Positions 44,363-55,104 of a DNA stretch of 64,000 nt are shown piece after piece. The stretch comes from Auriscalpium vulgare (taxonomy: Eukaryota > Basidiomycota > Agaricomycetes > Russulales > Auriscalpiaceae), in contig JAHBBC010000046.1 of assembly GCA_019915015.1 (NCBI GenBank), positions 62,001 through 126,000 of the forward strand, written 5' to 3'. The notes beneath the pieces were generated by a model. It did no database searches. It worked only from the letters and a program-made list of their open reading frames with translations, and was not told where the DNA came from. A program made the position numbers and the translations under genes. Every line of letters starts with the position of its first letter. Positions within the stretch are counted from its first letter, which is position 1.

Positions 44363-47227
44363 TCACCTCCTTGTATAACTCGCCCCAGGCGATCGCCGAT
44401 CGCGGTCATACCCTCCGTAGTCTCTGTATACCCCTGCCCCCTCTCCAGGGCCGTCATACCGCCGCGCAGGCGGCGGCGGCGGCGGATATTCTCCTAGGGA
44501 AGGCGCTGCGGCAGCTGGCAGCGGCTCCTTCCCGAGCCCAAGCCCCGGCGGCGAGTAGTACTCTGCGCTTGCAGGCGCAGGATACGCGTCGTCGCGCGGG
44601 CGCTTGAGCGGCGGGCGCCCGTCGTCGCGCGCAGGGCTCGGACTGTGCGGGCGCACGCGCGATGCGGGCGCGGGGTACGAATCCGCGCTCGGCGCACCAG
44701 TCCATGTGTCGTTGATGCGTGCACTCAGTGGGAGTGAAGTCGGCGCCGGTGGCGGGTACGGCCGAGGGGCGTCGTATGAGTTATACGACCAATCGCGCTC
44801 GCGCTCGCGTTCGCGGGGACGGTCACGCTCGTCGTACCTGCTGTAAGGCTGCGCGTCACGATATGTTTCGCGGTCCCAGTTGCCGCCACCGCGTGTGGGC
44901 GGTGGCGGCCGGTCTTTACGCTCCCAGTACGAACGATCTTCGGTGTTGCGGTTGTAGTAGCGGTTGTAGTCGTCAGGATCACGGCGTCGGTCGGCGTCGG
45001 CAATGTAAGGGGGTTCGCCACGAGGCGGGGACGGTGCTGCCCGCCGTTCTTCTGGACGTGGAGGATAGCGAGAATTGTACGAAGACCATGAGTTGCCATA
45101 TCGGCCGGCGCCATCCATGTGATCTGAAGACCGGTCGTCCTCCAATGGCCTGTCGAACTCAGATCGGTAATAGGGTCGGTACTCGGGATTCCGCTCGCGT
45201 GAGGGTTCACGGCGATAAGAATGATTTTCTGTGGGTGGTCGAGTCGTAGATGGAGCAGAAGGAGAAGGCAACCGAGGCGGGGGTGGAGCTCTTGTATCCT
45301 CACGCGAAACAGAAGGCGCACGATTGAAGGAAGCAGGACGGGCACGGTCTTCAACGGAGGGAGGGAAACGGTCCCGATCATTGGCTATAGATGCTGGGAG
45401 ACGAGTATCGCGATCATGTGGAACATTGGGTCGCGGAGAATCAACAGGGCGAGGCCGACTGATCTCATCATTGGGTCGGACAGCAGTCGTAGAAACAGCC
45501 GTAGGCGGCACACGATCCTCGGGAGCACGAGAGAGCCGCTCCTCTAAGCTAGGAACGGGACGAGCTGCAGGACGTGGAGGTTCGATGCGTACAGGAGCAA
45601 CAGGAGCAACAGGCCCTGCGCTGATGCGCTCTTGCAGTGACGGCGCACGCTCACGACTGATACGTTCTTCGAGTGAGACACCAGACCGAGGTGGTGCCGG
45701 GGGTTCAGTAGCACTTGGGACAACAGGCCGAGCGTTCTCTGGCGGAGTCGGTCCTCCGACGGGGCGTGCACGGTCTTCGTTTGAGGGCGGGGCTGGGCGT
45801 CTGTTGTCGACAGGGGGTCGGGGAAGTGGAACACGGTCATCAGATGGTGGGACAGGTCGCGCAGAGGCAGCGCCAGAAGGTGGTCGAGTACTCTTGTCAT
45901 CCGTAGGTGGTTCTGGTCGATGATCCGGGCGGCGGTCGCTCGGTGGAGGGGGAGACGGTCGGCGGTCCCATTTACGGTCGTAGGGGCGAGCAGATGGCTC
46001 GTAGTGCCTATCCTCTGGCGGCGGACGACGAGGCGACTCCAGTGATCCTGTATAATCCCGGGGGTTTGGGCGCCGGTCGCGTTCCCAGTCACGGTCTCTG
46101 TAGCGATCGCGATCGCGTTCACGGTCGTATTCACGGTCGCGGTCATGGCTCCGCGGCGGGACCGCCCTATCCCTGTCGTACGTAGCACGATATGGAGCGT
46201 ACGACGAGCGGTCAGAGTCAGATCGTCGTCGGCCGGGCGATGGCGGCCGGTCTCTTGCAGACCATGTTGCGTCGACACGGCTGCGTAGGTCGTCTTTCCC
46301 GGTGTCTGACCGCCCGAGGTCTCTTGAAACAGGACCAGGTCCAACGGGACTCGTGGGCTCGATCTTGACTACAACCGGACGCGAGCGCTGGGTGTCTGGA
46401 GTAGCAGGCCGTCCGGCGGCGGGGCGAAGAGGCTCGTTAGCAGGCGCCCCCGTGTCACCGTTCGTTGTGGCGTCGTAGCGGGCACTCCCCGTTGTCTGGA
46501 AGAGAGGGTAAGTAAATACAGACATGCTCGTGGGGAAATCGTGTGACAGCACATTTGGGGTGTTGGACAACGGTCCGCCTGAAGACATACCAGGTTTGCC
46601 GTTGACGCTTGGCGGATCCCAAGACAGAGCAGGAACTCGAGGCCCAAGACTGCCAGAAGACGCGGACGCGGACAAGCCAGGAGGGCCCTCGGGCGAGTTG
46701 GCGACAGTTGGCGGGACTTGCTCCGGGTGCGGGGGCACAGATGACGAGGGCGGCGGAGGCGGCTGAGGCGGGCCCTGATACAGAGTCGCGAGAAAGCCAG
46801 GCTGTGGGAACGCACGAAAGATCTCATGTTGGTTGCTCTTTATTGTCTCCTTGAGGCGCTCGAGAGCTTCCAGGTCGCCCAAGCCAATCGGGAGAGCAGG
46901 GTTCGGGTAGAACTGGGGCTGTTGCTGATGTTGCGGCTGCGGCTGGGGCACATACGAGGCATAAGGGAACGCAGAGAAGGTTTGTGGCATTTGGAAGTTG
47001 TGGGGAATGGGCACGATGGTGTTGGTTGCGCCGGCAGCAGAGGATGCGACCGAGAACGGCGAGGACATGAGCGTCGACGTGGCGGCAGCGTCTACTGGCG
47101 ATGTGGGCACGACAAAAGAGGACTGAGAGCTGTGAAGCTGCGGGGCGTCGTCGTTGCCGGTGAGAGTGGTGACGGTGCGCTCGCGGTTGGGTTTGGCTTT
47201 GCGTTTTTTGTTTTGCCTTGTCGACAT
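44363..47227 (-). CDS. Arg/Asp/Pro-rich low-complexity nuclear-type protein
   Basis: Single open frame. I choose the ATG at 47,225-47,227 (954 residues) because the longer frame begins at a TTG. It opens with a basic stretch (MSTRQNKKRKAKPNRERT) that looks like a nuclear localisation signal. Then come a Ser/Thr region, a Gln/Pro-rich stretch, one conserved-looking helix (LGDLEALERLKETIKSNQ, about residues 120-137), and long Arg/Asp/Glu and Pro runs (DRDRYRDRDWERDRR type) to the end, with Tyr/Arg/Gly-rich segments at the C-terminus. RD/RS-type composition is common in splicing and mRNA-processing factors. That role is inferred from composition only; no RNA-binding domain was seen. Plus-strand ORFs inside are shadows. 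Confidence 0.75.
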   Translation of the reverse strand: MSTRQNKKRKAKPNRERTVTTLTGNDDAPQLHSSQSSFVVPTSPVDAAATSTLMSSPFSVASSAAGATNTIVPIPHNFQMPQTFSAFPYASYVPQPQPQHQQQPQFYPNPALPIGLGDLEALERLKETIKSNQHEIFRAFPQPGFLATLYQGPPQPPPPPSSSVPPHPEQVPPTVANSPEGPPGLSASASSGSLGPRVPALSWDPPSVNGKPGMSSGGPLSNTPNVLSHDFPTSMSVFTYPLFQTTGSARYDATTNGDTGAPANEPLRPAAGRPATPDTQRSRPVVVKIEPTSPVGPGPVSRDLGRSDTGKDDLRSRVDATWSARDRPPSPGRRRSDSDRSSYAPYRATYDRDRAVPPRSHDRDREYDRERDRDRYRDRDWERDRRPNPRDYTGSLESPRRPPPEDRHYEPSARPYDRKWDRRPSPPPPSDRRPDHRPEPPTDDKSTRPPSGAASARPVPPSDDRVPLPRPPVDNRRPAPPSNEDRARPVGGPTPPENARPVVPSATEPPAPPRSGVSLEERISRERAPSLQERISAGPVAPVAPVRIEPPRPAARPVPSLEERLSRAPEDRVPPTAVSTTAVRPNDEISRPRPVDSPRPNVPHDRDTRLPASIANDRDRFPPSVEDRARPASFNRAPSVSREDTRAPPPPRLPSPSAPSTTRPPTENHSYRREPSRERNPEYRPYYRSEFDRPLEDDRSSDHMDGAGRYGNSWSSYNSRYPPRPEERRAAPSPPRGEPPYIADADRRRDPDDYNRYYNRNTEDRSYWERKDRPPPPTRGGGNWDRETYRDAQPYSRYDERDRPRERERERDWSYNSYDAPRPYPPPAPTSLPLSARINDTWTGAPSADSYPAPASRVRPHSPSPARDDGRPPLKRPRDDAYPAPASAEYYSPPGLGLGKEPLPAAAAPSLGEYPPPPPPARRYDGPGEGAGVYRDYGGYDRDRRSPGASYTRR

Positions 47228-48927
47228 CGAGCGACTTTTGGCGCGAATTCCCAACAAATTGATGTCAAATTCGTGGCAAATTGAGGAGATAAGGGGCGCA
47301 CCGTAAGCCCTCCGATTGTTTTGCCTCCGATCAAAAGGCAGAGCTGCAGAGAGTCAGAGACGCGGCAGGAAATTACAAGGCTTGCGGAAACAAAGCCATA
47401 GGATGATGAGATCAAACGCTGACATATTGCTCACGTAAGCAACCGACCACCTACTGTACTAGTAGTAACTTAAGTAATATTTTTCGAACTCGACATTGGG
47501 AGGATTTTTACAGCAGCGTAGGAGTTAAACGACTGCCAAGGTCAGCCACGGAGACTACGTAGGAGTGTCATGTTTATGAAAATGATATTCCCGCCTGCTC
47601 CCGCGATATACAACCTAGCATAGGGGATCAAAACGCGTTCAACCGTATGTCATAGCCTTGGCACGTCTACGGCGAGGGATGTAATTTTGCGTAGGCCGCA
47701 CAAATCAGCCACCATTTTCAGAATAAACGGTGACAGGGGTTCACATGAGGATGACCTTACGGTTGTCCAATACCCAGTTATGGCGACATCCCAGCGCGAG
47801 TTTCATCCGTGCTTTGCCCCGCGAAACGCCGTCCACTGCTGAACAAGCGCGATGGGCCATACCGCCGACGTTCCCCATGTCCGGTGGACGAGCGGCCAGC
47901 CACGAAAACCTACTGATCCATATACAGTCGGTCAGCGGGCTAGCAGCGTTGTACGGTCAGATACGTCGCAGCGAACGGAGCCTCTCCGCGGGCGCCGTGC
48001 TCACCAGCAGCTCGTGCTACTTGACAGCGTCTCGCAACAGCGCCTCGCTCGTCCAGACGTCTAGCTTCCTCCGGTGGCCGCCCACATGACGGTCTAGGAT
48101 TTGGACTTGCCTTTTCGATTCGTTGTGGGACTCGGAACAAAGTTGACCGGTGATTGCGCAGGGAAGCGCTACTGCTGTATGATAGACGGCTTCTGGGGAT
48201 GAAGAATCGGTCAAGACACGGAGGACTTGACGCTGAAAGCGAGCACAATCACATTCCATCATGAGAAACCATGATGATGGAAGGGTGGTGTAGCACGAGC
48301 ACACGCTGCTCGTTGGAGGCGGGATTGCCGCTATGCGAGCAAACTGGCACTCTGTGATGGGACCACCAAGCAAATCAGGATACTTCAAGTTATGTATATG
48401 GAAGGACGGCAACAACGTACTTCCGAGTCCATGCGCTTGTCAGACTGGCAGGGGTCAGTAGTACCGCTTCTGCGGCGCACAATAGGGGAAGTCTACATGC
48501 CTTTGGATGAGAACTTCAATGTGAGAAGATGCGATGCAAGTTACGACAGGCAGTCATCGAATAGGGTGGAGAATAGCAGCTTGAGATTGCGGGGTCGACT
48601 CCTTGGCCCAAGCGCAGTGCACTGCGCAACAATGTGCTTTGCGACCAAAATAATAGATATCTCGATACATATCGTGCAATATGTTCGATGCAGCTTGTAT
48701 GGTAGAGTTGACTATACTAATAGGCCTAGTGACTCGGTGAGTAGCGCCTTGCGGCGGTGAAGGGGCTTGAAGGGGCCAATATAAATAAAGCGTACAAATA
48801 TAGCCTCTGATTGTAAGCATCAAAACACGACCCCCAACATCTTGCTCCCAACCACCACCTTCTCCTCTACTCGTACACCTCCCTTACCGCTAAGTACCTC
48901 CTGGGTTATCCCCAGAACCTCTCCAAT
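47228..48927. other. Intergenic region between divergent genes
   Basis: No gene found in 1.7 kb. The last ~150 bp form the promoter and 5' UTR of the next plus-strand gene, with a pyrimidine-rich tract (48,830-48,900) typical of fungal transcription-start regions. Confidence 0.45.
48780..48787 (+). promoter_or_regulatory. TATA box
   Basis: TATAAATA, 141 bp before the ATG at 48,928, followed by a C/T-rich leader. Confidence 0.55.
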
Positions 48928-49734
48928 ATGAAGCTCTATCTTCCGCTCCTTGTTGCCGGCGCTGGTCTCGGTGCGTCGCTATCTGTGGCTGCTATCATCC
49001 GCCACTGATCCCGCCGCAGCCATGGCTAACCCTCTCAGCGTCGTGGTCTCGACGAGCGAGGTCTCCGCCTTCCGTCTTGGCCACCCGGCCGCCAACGCAG
49101 TCCCCAGCGTCGACGCTAATGGGAAGCCCACCCGCGTGCGCCACATGTGCAAGGCCATGCAGAAGTCCGTCCAGGACAGCGTCTCGCGCATTATGGCCGC
49201 CGTCGGCTTCACTGGCGACGCCGACAGTCAGGCCAAGGAGCACCACCCCACCGTCGTCGTGCACCACTTCCAGCCCGTCCCCGTCCCCGTCATGGTCCCG
49301 ACCTTAGTCGCCTCCCCGGGCCGCGTCATGGTGCACCACCACCGCCCCATGCACGGACACGGACCGGACGGGCCCTTCCTCACCCGCGTCCACCGTGCGC
49401 TCATGTCCCTCGGACCATGGGAGGGCCGCCTGGTCGCCTTTGTCCTCGGTGCGTTGGCTGTCCATCACCCATCAGCGCTTGATTGACTGACGCGCGCCCG
49501 GTATTATCAGGCTGCGGTATCGGTGTCTTGCTGCGCATGTTTTACGTGCTCTCCGTTGTCCTCGTCCGCGCCGTCCGTGGCCGCAGCCTCCGAGGCGAGG
49601 AGGACGACTTCGACCACGTCGAGTACGAGGGTGTCCTGTTCATCGACGCCGAGGAGATCGTCGTCCCCCCGCCCCAGTACACCGACGAGAAGGTTGCCGC
49701 TGCTGAGGAGGGTGCCGTCGTCGACCGCGCCTGA
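48928..49734 (+). CDS. Secretory-pathway protein with one TM segment, three exons
   Basis: Exons 48928-48970, 49020-49448, 49511-49734, total 231 residues. N-terminal signal peptide (MKLYLPLLVAGAGLAMA) with likely cleavage after AMA. The luminal part is rich in Val, Pro and His (HHHRPMHGHG near residues 125-135). A conserved-looking LGPWEGRLVAFVLG leads into a hydrophobic segment (about residues 152-175, CGIGVLLRMFYVLSVVLV) and an acidic tail with PPPQYTDEKV. The predicted topology is type I, with the His-rich part outside or luminal. I recall similar hypothetical proteins across Agaricomycetes with His-rich juxtamembrane regions; their function is unknown. Metal binding by the histidines is possible but unproven. 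Both introns (49 and 62 bp) are GT-AG with matching phases. Confidence 0.8.
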
Positions 49735-49829
49735 TCTTCCACCCTATCCCACCGCTTCTTGTTTCCTCTATTCGTATCTTCGCTCCTTACCCTATCCGTG
49801 CGGCACGGAGTGATGTGCTCCCTTCCCTA

Positions 49830-50640
49830 GGTCTGCCAGTACAGGCCGTTGTTCCACGACATACCTATCGAACGCTTTGCTCCGAGCCACGCTAACGTTG
49901 TACGATCTGCTGGTAGGCAATATATATTTCCCAGAAGCATGGTCCGCGCTACGAGCATCTCGCACTTCGGGGACAAGGTGTTCTTCGTCAGATGAGCACG
50001 CGGAAATGCCCTGTCTATAATCGTAGACATCTCACAGACCTCGTTGACGGTTGGAAGGGCGTGTTATGCTGTCAGCTTTGCGTACCCCGGTAGCCGCCTC
50101 TTCGATTTCCGCGGTATCATATATCATCGACGACAAGGAGATGCGCAAGCCGACGGTGTACGACCACGATAATGAGTGCTGTTTCATGGTCCTCAAGCGA
50201 GGCAGGGCCACCGACTTAACTTGGACTTAACCGTTGGCCGCGCAAACAACATCATGTCCTACACTAGCGTGACTACTTCGATTAGTACTACCAGATTTTC
50301 AAGGAGTGGGCTATCTTGCCCTTCAATACCGATTCCGGCCCTTTATCTGAAAGAGGCGACTCCGGCTCCGTCATCGTAGACCGCGCCAGTGGACGCATCG
50401 GCGGTCTCCTCACCGGCGGCGGCGGCAAAGGGGATTCCCTTGACTTGACGTATACGCCACCCCTGCCAACTTCATCCTGGAGACCATCCGCGAATGCGAC
50501 ATCCTTGCTAAGCATATCCCAGCCAGGGTTCGGACTAGGCAACGCTCCGAAATTTACTTGGGAGGTCTATTATTCTCTTCCGCCTTTCCCTTCGCGCACT
50601 GACGGCCTTTGTCAATGTCCAGCGTGCAGACGATGGACTG
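49830..50640 (+). pseudogene. Serine-protease-like (GDSGS) gene relic
   Basis: The frame at 50,316 onward reads LPFNTDSGPLSERGDSGSVI followed by VDRASGRIGGLLTGG. GDSGS is the loop carrying the nucleophilic Ser in trypsin-fold proteases. Upstream, DDKEMRKPTVYDHDNE and then FMVLKRGRATDL, followed by TVGRANNIMSYTS in another frame, continue the same Agaricomycete family. The frame is broken near 50,213-50,232, where GACTTAAC occurs twice in a row and a TAA arises. A second shift follows before 50,316. The N-terminal catalytic His and Asp regions are not recognisable. I consider it a decayed copy, not an active protease. Confidence 0.6.
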
Positions 50641-50897
50641 CCAGTCACGCGCTCGCCGATATTCGATGTGCGGCCTTGAATCCGAGAGGATCGAAAGTCG
50701 TCTCTTGTAGAATACGTGGCGGCCGATCAGCCAGTAATGAAAATCAGGCAGGGCGATGGGCGGCGCATGACTAACTTGAAATGTAGTATTATGATACTAT
50801 ATGTACGAGGGAAATCGTTGAGATGCAGCAGAAACTTGTCAAGCAATATAGTCCGAGACTCGGAATGTATATGTAGGTCGAAAGTCGAAAACGAGCG

Positions 50898-51539
50898 TCA
50901 CGCAGAGATCACGAGCTTCAGCGACGACGCAAGCGGGTGTTTGTGCAAGGTGGCTGCGCAGCACAACGTGAGTGCGCTGAAGGCGTCAACAGAAATGGAA
51001 CTTACCGACAACAGCCTCGTCCATCCCCCACACTAGGGCCTCGTACAGCACCGCGCAAACGATGATCTGAGCGACGATGCTCCCGAAGAGGCAGAGTATC
51101 AGCTGCGGTTGGCCAAAGCTCGCAACTGAATTATCAGTTAGCGACAGCCCCCCCGTTGGATCGAATCTATGGACGACGTACACAACACGGCGAAGGTCAG
51201 CCACGTGCTCTCTCCGGACGCAAGGAAGCCTAGCCACACAAGCAGCTCGATGTTCACCAGCGGCCAAGAGGGTTGTATGGGCCGTCGCAACAGGCCGCCG
51301 AGGTATCGTCCGACGCCGAAGAAGAGAACGGTTGTGAGTAGCGGCGCCACGATGAGAGATGTGAACCCGTCCGCCGCCATCGTGCGTATAGAGTTGAAGC
51401 TTGCCAGTAAGATGATCGAGGAGAGTGCGAGTGCGGTGAAGAAGACGATGCTGCGCCATCGCAAGGAGTACAGGCCCTCATCGGGGAAGTGCAAGGGGGC
51501 GCTGAGGGCTTCGACGTCAGGATCGACTGGTGTAGACAT
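50898..51539 (-). CDS. Four-TM membrane protein of unknown function
   Basis: Exons 51539-51182, 51125-51006, 50953-50898, total 177 residues. Introns of 56 bp (GTACGT...CAG) and 52 bp (GTAAGT...CAG) are in phase. Hydrophobic segments lie at about residues 29-50 (IVFFTALALSSIILLA), 58-78 (TSLIVAPLLTTVLFFGVG), 95-122 (VNIELLVWLGFLAS..FAVLF) and 130-152 (LILCLFGSIVAQIIVCAVLY). Both ends would face the same side. The four-helix layout resembles MARVEL-type proteins, but I see no diagnostic motif, so this is only a topology match. The first intron acceptor was chosen because only the GTACGT donor gives a frame that stays open. Confidence 0.75.
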
Positions 51540-52318
51540 TGCGTGGGGCGATGGAGTTCAGAATGTGTGGGTGCATCGTGTCCGCGCGCGAGTGATGTAT
51601 GGTTGAGGAAAAGTCCAGTGGACGAGACTGGCATCATGGGCCGGATTCGTTGAGGGAAGGCACCTCTGCCGCCAACTGGTTCGTGCGGGCGGGTTCATTG
51701 GAGAGATAAGCAGTGTGCTGCCCATTAGGAGTGCATTGGGAATGCTAGCAGTTCTAGTGGGTGACGACTAGGCTATCCAACCCGTCAGCAAATGCTGAGA
51801 AAGCCATATGTATGTTTTCGCGAACACACCTTGTCGACGTCGGCATACAGCCCAATTGTCCACTGATCCTCATGCGCCTTTCTATACCTTGTAGTAAGTC
51901 AGCGGCCTGCGTCCTTGGACCCGCCTGTGAGTCACTTGAAGATGAAGTCTTTAGTTCTGAATGATGAAGTCGGAACAACAGCGTGGGAATCAGACATCGC
52001 GTGGCATTTGCCCCAACACCCGGTGCGCCGATGGCAAACTTCACTGCTTGCTCTCAACTTGCTCTACCTTTTGATGCTCCTAGCTCGCCCGTCTCTATTC
52101 CACTTAGACTGACAGCGCTCACTGTGCGCTTCCAGGTCGTCATGGCTCGTCATTTGAACTGGCAGTCGTCACTCCGTCATCAGACCTGGCTACTGAAGCT
52201 CGCAAGCATTCGATGCGCTCCACGAGACTCTAGCGATCTGTACGCCTTCGTGGTCGGTATGCATTGAACCTTTGAACATGTGAATACCGCCGGAGGACCG
52301 AGGACGACTGCGCGCAGG
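51540..52318. other. Intergenic, divergent promoters
   Basis: No gene seen. It lies between the four-TM gene (minus) and the first CsbD-like gene (plus). Confidence 0.4.
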
Positions 52319-52325
52319 TATAAAT
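52319..52325 (+). promoter_or_regulatory. TATA box of CsbD-like gene 1
   Basis: TATAAAT, 78 bp before the ATG at 52,397. Confidence 0.6.
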
Positions 52326-52396
52326 TGCCGCTGTCGGTAGCCTCCGTCATCACATCCAACTCCTTCATATTCGCAATACCCACCAGTCAATACACC

Positions 52397-52825
52397 ATGG
52401 TTGATACTACCAAGGAACCCAGGTGTGTGCCAAGCTCCTTTGCCTGGTCTTCTCGCCGCTTACCGCGTCTGAGCAGCAAGACCACCGGTCAGCTGCACTC
52501 CACCAAGGGCACCGCTCTCGAGACCGCCGGCAACCTCACCGGCGCGCCCGCTTGGCAGCAAGCGGGTAAGGACGAGCACGCTGCCGGCGAGAACGAATAT
52601 AATGCCGCGCAGACCAAGGGCTACGTCGAAGGCGCGATGGACCGCCTTTCAGGTGCGAAGGATGCCGTCGTCGTCGCGGTGTTGAACGATGAAGAGCAGC
52701 AGACGGCCGGTACGTGCATTGCCCTTCTATTCCATTCGGTGCTTTGATTTTGACACCGAACACGTCTAGGAAATGCGCGAAAGGAGGAGGGGGAAGCGAA
52801 GCAGGAGATCAATAGCTCGGCTTAA
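52397..52825 (+). CDS. CsbD-like / Hmp1-type small protein
   Basis: Exons 52397-52422, 52477-52709, 52770-52825, total 104 residues. After MVDTTKEPS comes KTTGQLHSTKGTALETAGNL and later GYVEGAMDRLSGAKDAVV. The repeated K-x-G, E-x-x-G-N-L and G-x-x-D-x-x-x-G-x-K-D pattern is typical of fungal CsbD-family proteins, including Ustilago Hmp1, described as a mismatch and cruciform DNA-binding protein. CsbD family members are small, hydrophilic and often stress-induced. Both introns are GT-AG (54 and 60 bp). A TATA box 78 bp upstream fits an inducible small gene. Two more related genes lie at 58.5 and 59.5 kb. Confidence 0.85.
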
Positions 52826-53290
52826 GGCAGTACAATGGGGCCATCTATTGTCTAGGCGGATGGCGTGTGTCCGTGCGAAATGCGATTTCTTTCCTTTAGC
52901 GACGTCGTCCTGCAGAGAGCTCTAGAAGTTCTGGTTGAGGTGTCGTAGAGATCGAAGGCTGAATCGAACGTTGCAGATGCACCCCAATCGCCTGGGCACC
53001 TCTACACATCCAATATCGTTCAGGCCTCCTTCCCACGTCTACACGGAGGATCCGACGCGGCGGTGTGTAGCGGACGACTCAAGGATGCGTTCGATGCTGG
53101 CCACGGCGCGCACGCAAACATGTACCATGGGTCTTCGACGTTGGCTCGCTGGTCGCGCACGCACAGCAGCAGCGTGGCCCACACGTGGAGGTCGCACCGC
53201 TTGTTGTCTCGCCACGCGCAGCTACAAGAATCATCATTTTTGGGTATGTGTATTGTGCCACCGCCGGCGGCACATGCGGGCTCGCTTGTG
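52826..53290. other. Intergenic
   Basis: 3' flank of the CsbD-like gene and promoter of the dsRBD gene. No other gene seen. Confidence 0.4.
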
Positions 53291-53297
53291 TATAAAA
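53291..53297 (+). promoter_or_regulatory. TATA box of the dsRBD gene
   Basis: TATAAAA, 78 bp before the ATG at 53,369, followed by a C/T-rich leader. This placement supports a real transcription unit and fixes the start of the otherwise cryptic 7-nt first exon. Confidence 0.6.
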
Positions 53298-53368
53298 GGC
53301 GCGCCCTCAGGCTTCAGGCTTCAGCCGTCCACCACATACTGTATCCTCACTCCTGCATCACTTAGGGA

Positions 53369-53716
53369 ATGACAGGTGTGTGTCACTTTTGGTTGCAGGC
53401 GGTCCATCAGGCTCACTTCTCCGCCAGATTACATCCGAGATCTCAACAACTTCATACAGAGTTTACAAGCGACCCAAGCGTTTAAGTGGGAATTCTTCCA
53501 GGAGGGCCCCGTGCACGCGCCGACATTCACCGCCTACGCTATATGTGAGTCTAGACCTAAACTCCCCTAATTCTGGAGGCTGACGTGCTCACTGGGGCAG
53601 GGGAGAATGTTGAAGTAGCTCGCGGGCAAGGCGGCAGCAAGTCCGCGGCGAAAATGCAGGCGTCGAAGAGAGCGCTTGATTTCCTGCACACACGCTATGC
53701 ACAAGCGGATGAATAG
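53369..53716 (+). CDS. Stand-alone dsRNA-binding-domain protein (79 aa, three exons)
   Basis: Exons 53369-53375, 53428-53544, 53601-53716. Introns of 52 and 56 bp are GT-AG, and phases agree (240 nt in total). The whole protein is one dsRBD: helix 1 (DYIRDLNNFIQSLQ), then KWEFFQEGPVHAPTFTAYA, where GPVHAP is the usual loop between strands 1 and 2, then strand 3 (ENVEVARGQG) and helix 2 (GSKSAAKMQASKRALDFL) with the RNA-contacting KxxAK pattern. It is split so finely that no single ORF shows it. Known dsRBD domains bind A-form dsRNA. Possible roles are RNA silencing or dsRNA sensing, neither shown here. A TATA box lies 78 bp upstream of the ATG. A second dsRBD relic faces it about 0.6 kb downstream. 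Confidence 0.8.
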
Positions 53717-54332
53717 CTTGCGCTCGCAATCGCGCTCGCTGTTCAGTTTCGAGAAGGCTTGATCAGATGTAACTAGCATTGAATGTGTGGAATAAACACC
53801 GGTTACCCTGGCCACCCTCTGCGAATGGCGCGGGGCTACATAATAGTAAGGCTTGAATAGAAGAAGGGATGCGATCAACCCGTACTGCATGCCACGCCCG
53901 TCCGACGCAAGTCCTGGGTCGCAGAGATCTAGGATAGAAACAAGTCGGACGTGATGCGAGAGCGCTGAGTCGACGGCCTGGTGCCAGTAGTACTGATCAG
54001 CCTCACTGCTGAGCGCGCATTGACGCCGAAGAGCCCTGAACGCAGTAGTCGGGTAAACGGCCAAGGCCTGCACAGGCAGAGGACATCTGCGCGCAACTCA
54101 TCTAGTCATAGTAGTCCCCGGTGCTGCATCAGGGTGAAAAGGGCCCGCCCTTGTACTTACGCGCCCCGCAGAGTCGCTAGCACTCCCGTTGTCAATCAGT
54201 ACTCAGTCTCCGCCAACCCTTCGACTCAGCGATGTCTGCATAAAAACGGCAAGCATATGACAAGAGAGCATCAGATTGCTATTAAATTCACTCAATAACA
54301 TGCGTCGCCCTCAAATTCAGCGCGATCAACTG

Positions 54333-54600
54333 CTAGATCTCGGCGAGCCGCGGGTTGATCCAGTATGGCTCCTCTTGGGTGAGCGCGCGGTGCGCAGCGT
54401 TGCTCTTCGCGTCGGCCTTTGTGTCCCCGGTGCCCAGATACATCTTCCCGTCGCCTGCAAAAGCGCGCATCAGATAAGTTACCAGCTCAAAGGGTGGAGC
54501 TGAGGTACAGCGTACAGATGAGCCTCGTTGTGCACGTGTACACAGGCCGGGGAGTTTTGTCCAATAGTCACCGGAGCTGGTTAATGGCTTCGTCCAATCG
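54333..54600 (-). pseudogene. Second dsRBD gene, C-terminal exon plus decayed 5' part
   Basis: After an acceptor TTTTGCAG at 54,453-54,460 the minus strand reads DGKMYLGTGDTKADAKSNAA, then HRALTQEEPYWINPRLAEI and TAG (54,333-54,335). This is strand 3 plus helix 2 of a dsRBD, with the KADAKSNAAHRAL helix pattern. Upstream, an ATG near 54,603 starts MPAKRLDEAINQLR, fitting helix 1, followed by a GT. The middle, which should carry the W...GP.H stretch, cannot be read in a consistent frame. I therefore call it a relic, though an unseen splice pattern could rescue it. It lies tail to tail with the intact dsRBD gene. Confidence 0.5.
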
Positions 54601-54603
54601 TTT

Positions 54604-55104
54604 GGCCGGCATATTGGGTGTTAGAGGAGGGCCGCTGGTGGAGAGAAGCCGCTGGGCGTGCAGATTGCGTAAGCAGGACACTCGGAGCGAGGAGTCGGAG
54701 TTGGGCATGGCGGGTGCGTTCGTATTGTTCCGAGAGAGATTTTGGATGGGTCGTAGGTGGGGAGCGATAGATTGGGTGTCTGGAGGGATTTATACCAGGA
54801 TCGAGACCAGTGTGGCGCGTAGGGCGGGCGCATGCATACATGCCAGCCCGAAGGCGTAGGCAACGTGCACAACGTCGTGTCATGACGCGGCCGACGTTCA
54901 CGTACGGAGGACTATATTGTTCGTTGATGAGCACGCGCGATTATGATCATGAGACAAATGAAGTTGCGCACCTCGCGTCGACGATGTTGTACACGAAGCA
55001 AAGACAAGGCGCATCTCACCCAGGGTCAGGCGCTCCTCTTCGCCACGCACGCGCATCCTCCGGCCATCCGGATCCAATGACCAGCAGAACGCACCACTAC
55101 GAAG
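54604..55104. other. Intergenic
   Basis: No gene recognised. Confidence 0.35.
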
